Source of the DNA: Euryodendron excelsum
Lineage: Eukaryota; Streptophyta; Magnoliopsida; Ericales; Pentaphylacaceae
DNA length: 64,000 nt
Assembly (NCBI GenBank): GCA_033060915.1
Contig: CM065384.1
Span: 35,859,501 to 35,923,500 of the forward strand
Direction: 5' to 3'
The notes under the pieces: generated by a model
Told to the model about the DNA's origin: nothing
Databases searched by the model: none
Seen by the model: the letters and a program-made list of their open reading frames with translations, nothing else
Part shown: in pieces, positions 1-12,559 of the stretch
Layout: the number at the start of each line of letters is the position of its first letter
Numbering within the stretch: position 1 is the stretch's first letter
Translations under genes and position numbers: made by a program

Positions 1-1470
1 ACACAACTTTTACTAAAGTTTATTTTAATCCAGAAAGTAACTCATAGCATCTTAGAATTCATTTTAGGTTTCTTAGTTCACCAAGATCAGTAGTACTAAA
101 GCAAAGGGTGTCATCTGTATATTGAAGTTATAGGATAGCGACTTCATCTTTCCTAAGCAACCAATTTAATAAAAAGTTATAGGAGAGGCTCTGTTAAGCA
201 ACCAATTTAATCCTTTTGCAGCAATGATGAATAAAAAAGGAGAAAGAGGGTCCCTTTGTCTGAAACCTCTTTCCATTTTGAATTCATTTGTTGGAGAACC
301 ATTTACCAGTACAGATATCAAAACTATGGATATGCACACTTTAATCCAGCTGCACAACTTTTGGCAAAAACCCATTTTTTTTCCATCATCTATATCAAGA
401 AATCCCAATTCAGTGAATCAAAAGTTTTTTTAAAGTCAAGTTTTAAAGCTATCCCTTTGAAGTTCCTAACTTTCCATTCATAAAGCACTTCATTAGCTAT
501 TAGGATACCATCTGTAATGTTTCTTCCTTTGATTAAAGCATTCTGAGAGTCCCCAATTACTTCATTCAATACAAATTTGAGCTTATTTGCTAAACATTTA
601 GCTAGCAGTTTGTACATAGAGCCTATAAGACTAATAGGCCTATACTGATGAAAAGATTCAGGGTTGATCACTTTAGGCACCAGTGTAATAAAGGATGAGT
701 TTAAATCTTTAGTTATCTTGCCATTTGATTGAAATTCTAAGAGGAAGTTCATTACCTCAGGCTTGAGCATCTTCTAGAATTTTTTGAGAAAGTTGAAGTT
801 GAATCCATTTGGGCCTGGAGCTTTCCTTCCATCACAGCTACTTAAAGCTAGAAGGATCTCTTCTTTAGTGAATTCTTCCACAAGCTTGGACCTGTTTTCA
901 GGGCTTAACTTTTTCAAAGGATCACCTAATAGAATAGGCCTGATTGGCCAGCATTCAGAGAATATGTTCTTGAAGAACTTGTAAGCCTCTCCTTTGATAG
1001 AACTTGGATATGAAATCATGGTTCTATTGATGATCACATGTGCAATATGGTTTTTACTGTATCTTCTATTGGTAGCAGTATGGAAGAAACTAGTGTTTGC
1101 ATCTCCTTTTTGAAGCCAAATCATTATTGACTTCTTCCTCTAAATACATTTCCAAACTTTTAATTGGAAATTAGGCTTCTTCTAGCACTTCTGGCTTTCA
1201 AATTGCTTGGGTCCTCTTTTGAGATTTTATTAGCTTTGGATACATAAGCTTCCAAAAGTTTCACCTTATCAAAGATATTACTATACACCTCTACATTCCA
1301 AGATTTGATTGAACTTTTAATTGCCGTCAGCTTTTGTAGCAACACAAAACTTGCCCATCCATTGACTATAGTCTCTTTCCAGCATTTATGGATTAGATCT
1401 TTAAAGGATTTTTTGGTGAGCCAAACATCAAATATCCTAGAGGGACATGAGAATTTTTTTAAAAAAATTT
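1..1470 (-). pseudogene. L1-type LINE reverse transcriptase remnant (5'-truncated, frameshifted)
   Basis: Four overlapping minus-strand reading frames (1160-1504, 774-1124, 390-770, 166-408) read in order as the linker and reverse transcriptase of a plant non-LTR retrotransposon. Visible landmarks are GDANTSFFH and KAPGPNGF (774-1124), then YRPISL and ALKLDFKK (390-770), then GFRQRDPLSPFLF (166-408). The catalytic Y-x-D-D box reads YTDD at 110-121. Frame changes between the blocks, the loss of start and endonuclease domain, and a local duplication of a 17-base string near 157-216 show that it is dead. It stops near 1470, which fits 5' truncation on insertion. The 3' end lies outside the window. 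The family call is firm; the lineage within L1/RIL is not determined. Confidence 0.9.
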
Positions 1471-2304
1471 CTTTATATGTCATATATGTACATACTTTGC
1501 ACAAAGGTATGAAAAATATGTCATATACATACTTTTTTTATTATAAATTTTATGTCTTCTTCTTCTTCGACTAAACAGAGGCAGGCTAAGGGTTTTTCTT
1601 ATTCTCTTCTTTTCTCTTCCTCTTCTTCTTCTTTTTCGGTCGAATAGATTAGGGTCTCTCTCTCTCTCTCTGTGGTTTGACAAAGCCGATTGATCTGCCA
1701 CTTTCTTTTACTTTTAGATTTTAAATTTTTTTTATTTATAGATGAAACTTATTTTTTACTTTTAAAATATATACTTAAGCCCTCACTTTGTCCTTAAAGT
1801 ATAAAAAATGGAATACACGTGTCCAAGTGGAGTGTCCGATTTAAAAAAAGAATTGGACACGTAAAATGGAGTGTTAGACATGTATTTCACGCTTGTCGGT
1901 GTCCGACACATGACAGACACAAATACGGCATCTCTAACGTAGTGTCCCTGCTTGTAGTCTCATAGTATGATATAGTCCATTTGATCTCATATGTTTGTTT
2001 TACATGGAATAAAAACAGGAATTATCCTTATCCCACCCTTATCTAATATTAATACAGAAATGACTTTATTATCACTTACTAATTTGTATTGAACAACACT
2101 ATATTAATAATATATTAATATATGTATAGTTATAATATTAGTATATATAAAATATAAATTATACTACTAATATAATGTTAATATATATCAACATATGTGT
2201 ATATGATTACAATGTTAAAATATAAGTTAATTGAAGAATTTATGTATTTTTTTTGTTGGAATTCATTTTGTTGATTTATTGTTCATAATTGTTGGTGCAA
2301 CAAG
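1471..2304. other. AT-rich spacer with pyrimidine-rich stretch
   Basis: No coding region is supported here. A CT-rich stretch at about 1555-1680 looks like a 5' leader but no gene follows it. Around 1815-1930 there is a dispersed, partly self-complementary unit rich in GTGTCC/GGACAC strings; a similar string recurs near 39230-39330 inside an intron of the F-box gene. The block 2100-2225 is almost pure A/T. Confidence 0.5.
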
Positions 2305-4105
2305 GGTGATGATTCTGTTCTGGAGGATTAGATTAGCAAATTACCAGATGTTATTCTTGCATCTATATTGTCTCAATTACCACTGAGGGAAGCATCACGC
2401 ACCAGCATCCTTTCGAGCGGATGGACGCACATCTGGACACTTACCACCTGTCCGGCTGTCTCAACTTTGATTGCTTGCAATCTTATGAGAGCATATATAA
2501 GTTGGAAACCGGAGCTACATAACACTGAAAGACATAATTTTGTCAAATGGGTTAATCAGGTTTTGGAATTGCGGCATGAGGCCCATACTATAGAAGAATT
2601 CAAAGTTTGCTATGTTTTGGGTGAACGCTTCAAGTATGATATTGATGAATGGATGAAGTTTGCACTGTCAAGAAAAGTTGAAAAGCTCGAGCTGGACCTG
2701 TTAATTTGTTTAACCATGGAGAAGTACTACACTTTTCCCCGCGAGCTATTCTACCAAACCAAAGAGAGTTATTGTTTGACTTCAAGGTTTGGCACCATGA
2801 AGCATATATAGCACGTTAGTTGGCCTCCAGTCCCTCAAATCACTATGTTTAAAGTATCTACATGCAGGGGATGAAGTTGTCGAGTTCCCTCTGTCCAACT
2901 GCCCTGTTCTTGAACGATCATCCATCAATCAATCTTTATCTTTGTTTAATTTAAAAGTTACCGGCCAACTATGTGTCTTGAAGTACTTGGGGATAAAGAA
3001 TTGCTTCATCAAATCCATAGAGATCTCTAACCTAATTCTTGTTTCGTTTACCTACCATGGACCAAATATGAACTTGCTTCTTAATAGTGTGCCATCACTG
3101 GTTGATGTATATATTGGAGGGGATATCGTTGATTCCTATTTTGCTTCCTCCTTGAATGACTCTTTTACTAAGATTTCATGCTGCCTCAAGACCCTCACAT
3201 TAAACCTTATTTGTTCTCAAGTTAGTGTAAACATTCCATTTTTGCCCGCTCGGTAATCCCCGATTTGTTTGGACTTACATTCAAGCTGACACAAATATAC
3301 TCAAGTCTAAATCAATTTTTTAGACTCAATCCAATCAATCAATCGCTTCGCAGGCCCGTTGGGCCCAATAAAGGCAAAATAACCAAAATACGCTTGCGGC
3401 ATTGCTAGGTCCAATTCCAAGTAGCACGTCTTTCTAAAGACAATAAGTCCCTATTTCAATATCAATTCTAGGTTCAAAATCCAATTCTAATCTAATTTCA
3501 ATTCAAATCAAGTCTGGCACGTCTTTCGAGAAAGTTAATCCCTTATATGGTAAGTCCATCCAATATGGACCGTTTTCCGAGAAAACTCTTCGGAATGGTA
3601 AGTCTCTTCAAACCCATCGACCAGGACGAGATCCAAATCTCCGAGATGGTAAAACGGTTCACTTCTAGCGCCTGCTAGCCCGCCAATGCAGAATGCCCGT
3701 TATTCGACACGTCTTTTAGGAAAATTGATTCCTTAGGCGATAAGTCCACCTAGCAGCTTCCTGAGATTAGGCAGTCTCTGAAATGAACACAAACCGTTAG
3801 AGTGATGGAAACACTCACAAACATCACAACCGTCAGAGTGGCGAAAACACTCACAAATAAGTCGACATTGGGAATTGCCAACAAAACCCCTATGTCATAG
3901 GACCGAACACGCCTTTTGTCCGTGGCACGTTTACCAAAGGACGGGATACCTTTGAAAACCAACCCGTCACACATCGTCAGAGTGACAGAAACACTCAAAA
4001 CCCGAGTCAACATTATTGCCTACTAGCCCACTCTGGTAAAAAATGACCAAATTGCCCCTAAGGCCTTTCCGACACGCTTTTTGAGAAAGTACCTTAGTCT
4101 TTAGA

Positions 4106-4614
4106 GTAGTAAATCCACCTTTCCAAGATTATCCCAAATACAATCCGCCATGTTCAAGTGCTTTCCAGTCGATTCTGGACCAATTCCGAGAATATTCGGT
4201 CGAAATGACCATTTTGCCGTTAGGCATCCGATCGCCTTTAAAAAATACAACGGCTCTAGGTATCAAACCGGAAACCTCACAAGGATGCTTCTAATAGTAT
4301 TCTTGACGTTCTAACATCTTTCGGGATCATTTTGAGTCTATTCCGACAAGTCCAGTACAAAATGATCGTTTTGCCCCTGGTGGGCCAATCGCCTTTTCCA
4401 ACAACGCTGGTTCTGAGTATCAAACTGGAAATCCCCTGAAACATTTTAGATAGTATTTCCAACCTTCAAGTCTTCTCATGGGACATTCTAAGTCGATTCT
4501 GGTGGTTTTCCAGTACAAATGACCATTTTGTCCCTGGTGGCTCGGTCGACCATTTCAATAATTCTAACATTCTTTTTCAAGTCCCTTATACTATTTCAAG
4601 GATTTCTACCCATC
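4106..4614 (+). repeat. 157-bp tandem repeat in outer giant LTR
   Basis: The marker string TATCAAACYGG recurs at about 4261 and 4418, spacing 157 bases, each followed by a block ending in a GACCGTTTTGCCCCT-like string. At least two units and a partial third are visible before the insertion point at 4620. Confidence 0.75.
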
Positions 4615-5514
4615 TTCGGTGTAAGCACCCCATTTTTGACCGCTCGGCAGTCTACACTCCGTCTAGACTTGTACTCAAGTCAATATGGACGTATTTCAAT
4701 TGAAACCAACTCTCTAAGTCTAAATCCCGTATGTCCATCGCTTCGTGGGCCCACCAAGCCCAAATAGAGATAAAATGATCAAAATGCCCTTAGGAGCATT
4801 GTCCTTTTCAATTCCAATCCCTCTCTCGAGATAGTTGATTCCTCGAGACGGTAAATTTACTCTAATCAGGCGCGTCTTTCTGAAGACGATAAGACCCCTT
4901 TCCAATTCCAATCCCTCTCTTGAGACAGTGTATTCCTCGAGACGGTAAATCTACTCCAATCAAGCACGTCTTTCCGAAGACGATAAGACCTCTTTCCAAT
5001 TCCAATCCATCTCTCGAGACAGTTTATTCCTCGACATTGTCTGGCGTGTTTTTCGAAGAAAATATCTTCGAAACGATTAGTCTCTTTAAACCTGTCGACC
5101 GGGACTAGACCCAAAGTCCCCTAGATGGTAGAACGGTCCACCTTTGGCGCCTGCTAGCCGGCCAATACAGAAATGTCCGTTTAGGCACGCCTTTCGAGAA
5201 AGTTGATTCTCAGGCGCTAAGTCCCTTTTGGAGCTTCCCGAGATCAGGCAGTCTCGGGAATGATCGCGAATCGTCAGAGTAGCGAAAATACTCATAAACA
5301 TCGCAACCGTCAGAGTAGCGAAAATACTCGCAAGCAGGTTGATATAGGGGATTGCCAACAAACCCCTGTATCACACGACCGCCGTTAGAGTGGCGAAAAC
5401 ACTCAAAACCCAGGTCAACATCGGTGCCTACTAGCCCACTTCGGTGAAAAATGACCAAACTGCCCCTTGGGCCTTTTCCGGCACATTTCTCGAGAACACG
5501 CCTAAGTCTTCAGA

Positions 5515-6110
5515 ATGGTGAGTCCAACCTTTTAAGATTGTCTTAAAGGAAAACTGGCACGATTAAGTGCCTTCTAGTCAGTTTCGGGCCAGTTCTGAGA
5601 CTCTCCGATCAAGATGACCATTTCACCCCTAGGCATCCGAACGCCTCAGGGACCACACCGGCTCTGGGTATCAAACCGGTAACCTCCGAGAATGCTTCCT
5701 ATAGTATTCTCAGCCTTACTCTATCTTTCCGGATCATTTCGGGTCAATTTTGGCAAACCCGGTGCAAAATGACCGTTTTGCCCCTAGTAGGTCGGTCGCC
5801 TTTTTCTAGCCACGCCGGCTCTAGGTATCAAACCGGTAAACTCCTGAGATTGCTTCTTATAGTATTCTCAACCTTTATCTATATTTTTGCATCATTCCGA
5901 GTCAATTCCAACAAAGCCGGTACAAAATGACCGTTTGCCCCTGAAGGGCCGGTCGCCTTTTCTTACCACACCGGCTCTGGGTATCAAACCGGAAACCTTT
6001 GGGAACATTCTCAATAATGTTTTCAAATCTCGAGTCTTCTTCCGAGACAGTCTAAGTCCGTCCCGGCAGCTTCCCCATCCGATTGGCCGTTTCGCCCCTA
6101 ACGGCTCGGT
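5515..6110 (+). repeat. 157-bp tandem repeat in second giant LTR
   Basis: The marker TCAAACCGG starts at 5671, 5828 and 5984, spacings 157 and 156 bases, with the GACCGTTTTGCCCCT-like string between. Three clear units plus a degenerate one upstream. It is the same unit as at 4106-4614, so the array is a property of this LTR family. Confidence 0.8.
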
Positions 6111-6352
6111 CAATCCTTCTGACGCATACTATCCTCATTTCTCAAGTCAAAAACCTCCAGGACACTATTTTAAGTGTTCCTTACCTTTTTCCGGCTTTCT
6201 GGGTCATTTCCAATCTCTCAAACTCCTTCCCGGACTTTCCAGAGTCACTCCTAGTGAAGCTAGGCTAAAAATTGCATGGTAGTCACTAATACAGGCGCCC
6301 AAATCTAGTCAAAAATATGTTGCTTGCCAACCTTAATTGTTTCCTAATTGGC

Positions 6353-6484
6353 TAGTGGCGCCAGGCCAATTTCTAGTGGCGCAAGGCCAAATATTGGCCT
6401 AGCGTCATTTTTAGTGGCGCCAAAAGCATTTTTGGCCTGGTGCCACTGCAACAGGCACCAGGTCTATCCCACCTCTATAAATAC
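6353..6484 (+). promoter_or_regulatory. LTR promoter: repeated TAGTGGCGC motifs and TATA box (second giant LTR)
   Basis: Three copies of TAGTGGCGC (6353, 6374, 6412) lie 55-125 bases upstream of CTATAAATAC at 6475-6484. They are followed by a leader with three AAACCCTA strings (6571, 6596, 6616), the plant telo-box motif. The nested relative has the same plan at 12471-12559. The arrangement is what an LTR U3/R promoter should look like; binding factors are not known from the sequence. Confidence 0.6.
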
Positions 6485-7214
6485 AGAGCCTCTTTCAGCG
6501 TGAAGGAGGTCCGTCCGTAAACTCAGTCTAAAAACCTTAATTTTCGATATATAGAGCTCGTACACTCCCAAAACCCTAACTTCCCTAGGTTTTCCAAACC
6601 CTAACCACCATACACAAACCCTAAACCTTATATACACTCATACACACCCCTACACACTTATACACTAGCTTCCAACCCTCCTTCGAAGACTTGAAGAGCT
6701 GCAATCTAAAGTTTTAAAGATTGAAGACGACTCTTGAAGATTGAAGTGAAGACTAAAGCAAGAAAAGCAAGGCGTGCAAAGCAAGCAAAATAAACAAGAC
6801 ATACAGTAGGCTTTCTCTTTAAGTTTCTGCACTTCCCCCTCTCTCTTCTCTCTCCTAACCCACTTGGGTTTTCCCTATTTTAATCCCTCATCTCTTTCCC
6901 TCATTTTCTTTGCATGCTTGAAACAAGGGGATTCCCGGTCAATGTGTAGGATTGGACTATTGGAGAGTCACCATGTCGGGGGCTTTCTTTTAGTCTAACC
7001 GGAGACCATGTGGGTTCAGCCCTCTTGATTATGTGGTGAAGCCTTAACCTTGTATGTTCATGACCCCAAATTTGCATTGTGCATATCATGATCTTGCATC
7101 TCTCCAAAATCGTTTTCAAACTCGTTTCCAAAACTTGCATTAAACTTGTTTTCAAAATTGCCTCAAAATTTCCGTTTTCAAAACTTGTTTTCAAACTCAC
7201 AATCCTAGGGTAAT

Positions 7215-9746
7215 TGTCACACCCCTAACCCAATTAGACATTAATTATGTCACATTAGGTGAGGCGGGATTGCACAGGTCACCGTACCTGCGAACGACAC
7301 CTTAACCCATACTCAAAAATAAAAGAACGCAGCGGAATAAACAATACAATGAGGAAAATATAATAAACTCTCCAAAGGAATACATTACCACTGGAAAATA
7401 ATCAACATCCTTTCACAAAATTCTTTACCATTATACAAAGTTAAAACATAACACCAAAACCCAACGTCTATATAAAATACAACCATGAAACTGAAAGTAA
7501 GACAATGGAGCTGTCCCAAGCCTCGTGACTCGACATCCTGACATCGACATGATTGCCACCACGGTAAGAACCAAGACTGCAGTGAACCAAACCGTCATCT
7601 CCAAGTTACCTGTTAAGACAGTCTGCGTGGGTGTGAGCTAATTGTCAACATGCTCACGTTAGATAATCAAACTCATAAAGAATAATAATAAGCACTCAAA
7701 TGCATACAGGTAGAAATGATTAATATATATCTATATCATGGATGTCTCAATGCAATGCATGTATCACCCACATGTGCGCGCAATTTTAGATAACGTTGGC
7801 CCAATATATCGATGGCGCGTTATCAAGGAATGCCCACCGTGGCACCCCTAGGCTAGTCCACCGTGACTAAGCCTTGGTTAACCCACCGTGGTTAACTCTC
7901 TCCAGTGCAATGCAAGGCATACAATATGAATGGTATGCAATGCCACCATATATATAAAATCATCAATGTCTCCACAGAACTTCTCATATAATACCAATTT
8001 CACCTCATATATAAACACCTTCAACACCTCATATGCATTCACCACCATTATACATATAGAAAATACACAATGCATTTAACATGAATAATATTATCTCAAA
8101 ATCTCACAATTCCACAATTAACACCAATATAGATAATAACACAAGCAATATATATTCACTTCTATATGAATAAGATTATCCTATGATCCCACCTGTCACC
8201 GCACACACACTGTGTCAAAGATCACTTCGGGGTTGACGTTGAAGGATCTTGCTCTCCGTTTGCTCCTATCACCATAACCGTATTAGTTTAGGAAACTCAA
8301 TGTATACTCCAATAATCATAGCTATAATGTCTATACAAACAAGTTATAACACTGAAATTATACATTAGAACTACCATATGCTAATCTCAATCATACTCCC
8401 AATGTAAAGTTAGAGCTGAAAAATACCAAAATACACCAAGTCCTCTAATCTGCCAAAACTGACACAGGCTTCATAATCTGAACATAACTTTGTGGGCTTA
8501 TGCCCAAAAATTCTAAAACTTTAGAAATACCAACTAGACATATCAAAGAGTATCCAGACCAAATTGTACATTTTTTTAACATGCCTAAGTATTTATTTGG
8601 TATTTTCAAATACAGGGCAGTGCTGTAGAAACTCGAATTCAGCAGTAAATAGTCTATCTTTGATAAATTAATAACATAGGTAAAAGACATCTAAATGATC
8701 TGAAATTTGGTACAGATTATCATCAACCTTTATCCTAGATACAGTAAAAATTTCATAATTTTTGGGCTACTCTAACTTGGTCGAATGCTCTATCAAACTA
8801 GAGGTTACAGATTTGGGCATCAAAAATCTGCAGGGACAGTCCCATTTCAAAAATTCACCATAATTCGAAATTACAACATTTTTAAGTGAATCCAAAGCCC
8901 AAATGATCCTCATAACTCTAACTTACAGTGTTCAAAAATTCAGCTACAAATAAAATTTTTAGCTAGATCGAAATGTCTCTAAACAGTAGCATTTTCATAG
9001 AGAATACTCTGTTAGGGCTACCATGGGTGATTCTAAGTTTTCACCATGGAAGATCTCACCTCCATCCTCTTCCTTCTATGGCATGACTCATACAACATGT
9101 AATAATTAGAGAAAATAAGATGAAACAAGCATGATACTCACCTTAGATGAGGAAAACAAAGTGCAAGAAAGCTTCCTTAGATTTTTCCCCTCTTTTCTTC
9201 TTCTTCTTCTTTCCCATCGATTGCTCCTTCTCTCTTCAAGCTTCTCTCTCTCTCTCTCTCTATAACTCTATATATATATCTCTCTCTCTCTCTATAATGG
9301 CAGCTATCTTTCCTCTCTTCTCCCTCCCATCATGCTAACCACTCACCCCCCACCATTCTTGTTTTTTTTTTCTTTCTTTTTCTTCCTTTTCTTTCTTCAT
9401 TTGCCTTCTTGTCCCCTGTTATCATCTTTCTCCCTTTCTCTCCACCGACACCCTGCCCTCCTCTCAATTAACTTCAATAGAAACATAATAATATATATCT
9501 CACCTCTCTTAGGTATTTTATACACCCACTTATTATATTTTATGTATTTTATACATTTACTTATTATACCCACTCACCAATGTTTCGCCATTTAGCCATT
9601 TAACTTACCACTAATAAAATGATACAAGTGGCACACACAATTATAATTAACCATGCAATAGATGTAAATTAAATTAAATAAACTAATTTAACTACGTTTA
9701 CGATGCAATTCAACTAATTATAAAAATATGAGATTAGGGTTTCACA
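7215..9746 (+). mobile_element. Third nested solo LTR, different family
   Basis: Begins TGTCACACCCCTAACCC and ends GGGTTTCACA, flanked by the 5-bp duplication GTAAT (7210-7214 and 9747-9751). The neighbouring LTR copy (13200-13260) runs across the same point without this insert, which confirms the boundaries. At 2532 bp with no coding region it is a long solo LTR. Start and composition recall LTRs of plant Ty3/gypsy chromoviruses (for example the Tekay/Del group), but I cannot assign it. The CT-rich open frames near 9147-9595 are low-complexity and not genes. Confidence 0.85.
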
Positions 9747-9889
9747 GTAATTCTAGCCTTTCTATGGCTAGGGTTGCTTTAGGAAAGTATTACATTTAAA
9801 GTGACTTTTATGGTCCATTTTCCAAAATCTTGTTGTTTTCAAAACCACTTTCTTAAAGTGGTTCTAACCTTCTTATGGTTAGAATCGCT

Positions 9890-11460
9890 TTAGGAAAGTG
9901 AGACGTTTTTATACTTTCCAAAAAACTCTCTTTTCAAAAGTCTCTCTTTCTAAAAACCCTCTTTTTCAACATGCTTCCCAAAAACTCTTCTTTCCTCAGT
10001 TCTTTTCAAAAACTCCCTCCAAAAATCTATTTTTCAAAACTTCTCTTTTCAAACTCCGTTCGAAAACACTCTTCTCAAAATTCACTTTCCTAAAAACTCT
10101 CTCCAACAATCTCCTTCCAAAAATCCTTCTAAAAAACTCTCTTTCCAAAATCTTCCCTCTAGAAACTCCTCTTTAGGATTTCCTTCAAAAAACTTATTTC
10201 CAAAAACACACTTTTCAAAAACTCTTTTTTTAGAGCCCAAGTCAAGCCCTAGAGTTAACAATTAGGAAACCTTAACTTTCTTCCCAAAAACATGGTTTCC
10301 AAACTTGCTTTAAAACCTAGGTTTCCAAAACTATATCAAAACTATACATATTTTCAAAAACCTATTTTCTATGTCAAAACTATAGCCTTCCAAATCCAGG
10401 GTTTCTAAAACTTCCCCTTTCCAAATCATTGTCAAATCAAATCTTCTCATTTAGGAAACTAGATCCTATCCTTCGTTTTTGGAAACAAAATCAAACCTTC
10501 CCTTTTAGAAACAAAATCCAATCCTTTCCTAATCCAAATCTTTCCTAGTTCAAATCCTTTCTAATCATTTACTTTCCTAAATCTTAAGTTTCCAAAACTT
10601 GAACATAAAAATCTTTCCTAAATTTTAAAACTCAACTTTCACATTTTCCTAATTCTACCTCTTTTCAAATCTTAATTTTCCAAATCTAGGTTTTCCAATC
10701 TTTCCTAAATTCAAACCTTTCCTAATATCAAAACTTTCTAAATCCTAAACTTTCTATATTCCAAATCTTTCCAAATTCAAAGCTTTCTAAATTCAAAACT
10801 TTCTTAAGTTAAAATCTTTTTAAACTTCCTAAATCTTTCTAAAATTCTAAACTTTCCTAAAACTTCAAATCTAAAATTTTCTAAACTCAAAACTTTCTTA
10901 CTTTCAAAACTTCCCTATTTCAAAACATTCCAAATTCAAAACTATCCTATTTTGAAAACTTTCTAAATTCGAAACTTTCTCAAGTTAAAACTTTCCTAAA
11001 TTGAAATTTTCCTCAAGTGAAACCTTTCCTTTTTCGAAACCTCTCCTATTTCAAAACCTTTCCTAAAATAAAAACTTTTCCAATTTGAACACTTTCCTAA
11101 ATTGAAACTTTTCTAAAACGAAACTTTCCAAAAATGAAACTTTCTTAATTCAAAACTTTCCTAAGTTAAAACTTTCCTAAACCAAAGCTTTTCCTAATCC
11201 AAAACTTTCCTCATCCGAGCCCTTCCTAAATCCAAACTTTCCTAATCTTCCAAGCCCAATATTCAAGTCAATTCTTTTCCAAAATCTTTCCAAGTCAAAT
11301 CCAATCCTTCTTTTCGAAATCCTTAAGTCTAGGTTTCCTAAAATCAAGTTTTCCAAAGTCAAGTCTTTTCAAATCTTTCAATCAAAGTTCAATCTCTCAA
11401 TCTTCCAATCCAATTTCCAATTCAATCTCTTTCTTTCAAATCAACTCTTTTATTTTCAAT
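9890..11460 (+). repeat. Strand-biased, G-poor degenerate repeat domain of the giant LTR
   Basis: About 1.6 kb made of variations on a roughly 12-20 base theme, TTTCCTAAATTCAAAA, with very few G on the plus strand. The corresponding domain of the outer copy is 13500-14600. Open frames here (for example 9898-10176 and 11526-11807) are by-products of the composition. Confidence 0.7.
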
Positions 11461-12470
11461 CGGACTCTTGTCCGAACTACGATTGACCTGATTCCTCCAA
11501 AAGGATACGTAGGCAACCCTCATGGGTGTGGTCACAACATTTTTCAAATCTCAAATTTCACAACATTTTTCAAATTTCTATTTCTACAACATCTTTCCAA
11601 TCTCCAATCTTACGATTTTCTTCAAGTTTCCAATTCCATGATCTATTTCTATTTTCAATCTTCAATTTCAATTTTCAAAATCTTTTTTCCAAATTCAAGC
11701 TTCTATCTCTTTCTTTTCAAATCAAATCAAATCAAATTATTTTTAAATCTATTTCCAAATCAAGTATCTTTTCTTGCACTTGCATATCATGCATCATATC
11801 TTTTTAAACATTATTTTATAAAGTGGATAGGATTGAACATTAGTTAGTTGAAGACTCTCATAGGTGAATCTATGGTAGATTGACATGTAGGTACCGCAAG
11901 GGCGGGGTACGGTGATGGCTTAGTGCGTCTTCCCTACACGTAACCAACCTCCGAACCTAAATCACTATTTTCGAAAGACCAAAGACGGAGTTATTCTCAA
12001 AAAAAGGGGTAAATGTTTTCCAAAGGTTGCCAAACAACCTGTTTTCCTAAAAACCCTTTCCAAAACCCTAAGTGTAGTTTTCAGATTATGCTTAGTTTTT
12101 AGGTGACCTAACTCAGCTTAATCAAGTTAGGTGGCGACTCCAAATCTTTTCTAAAAGCTCTTTATTCAAATCTATTTTCAATTCAAACCTAGTCGCACTC
12201 ATTCTTCTAGGAGGGTGAGTTCTAACAAGAGAGTACAACATTTTTCCCACTTGTGTGTGTATTCCTCAAGTGCAAAATATTTGGGCGCGACATTCGGCCT
12301 TCCGGATCATTCCCGGCCTCCCAGAACATCCCCGGACCTTCCAGAGTCATTCCTAGTGGAGTCAAGCCAAAAACTGCATGGTAGTCACTAGGATATGTGC
12401 CTAAATCTTTTACCTTGCGTATCAAGAGTCGAAGATACATTTGTTCCAACCATAAATAATTTCCTAAGTG

Positions 12471-12559
12471 GTTGGCGCCACTAGTAGTGGTGCTTGTGGG
12501 AAATTTTGGCTGGCGCCACTACAATAGGTGCCAAGTCGGCTTAAGTTACCTATAAATAC
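12471..12559 (+). promoter_or_regulatory. LTR promoter with TATA box (outer giant LTR)
   Basis: GGCGCCACTA motifs at about 12473 and 12512 precede CTATAAATAC at 12550-12559, with a leader containing CAAACCCTA strings at 12630-12680. It aligns with the promoter of the second LTR copy at 6353-6484. Confidence 0.55.

Larger units (their letters stand above)
4620..12292 (+). mobile_element. Second giant solo LTR, same family, nested in the first
   Basis: Begins TGTAAGCACCCC at 4620 and ends GGGCGCGACA at 12292, with the 5-bp target duplication TTCGG at 4615-4619 and 12293-12297. It is itself interrupted by another solo LTR (7215-9746); without that insert it is about 5.1 kb. The order inside is: a terminal region with the repeated 5-10 base strings of the outer copy, three to four units of a 157-bp tandem repeat (about 5515-6110), a promoter with TATA at 6475-6484, an AAACCCTA-rich leader, and a long T/C-rich G-poor domain (9890-11460). 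No internal retrotransposon region is present. Confidence 0.88.

Noticed and set aside
1480..1701. 73-codon Arg/Lys-rich minus-strand frame
   Set aside because: Encoded by the CT-rich microsatellite-like stretch; composition artefact.
3750..6282. Several 60-130 codon open frames on both strands
   Set aside because: They lie in the LTR terminal region and its 157-bp repeats, are not conserved in frame between units and match no domain.
9147..9595. Two overlapping open frames rich in Phe, Leu and Ser
   Set aside because: They come from CT-rich low-complexity DNA inside a solo LTR.
9898..10176. 92-codon open frame
   Set aside because: A by-product of the G-poor repeat domain of the giant LTR (stop codons rare in one frame).
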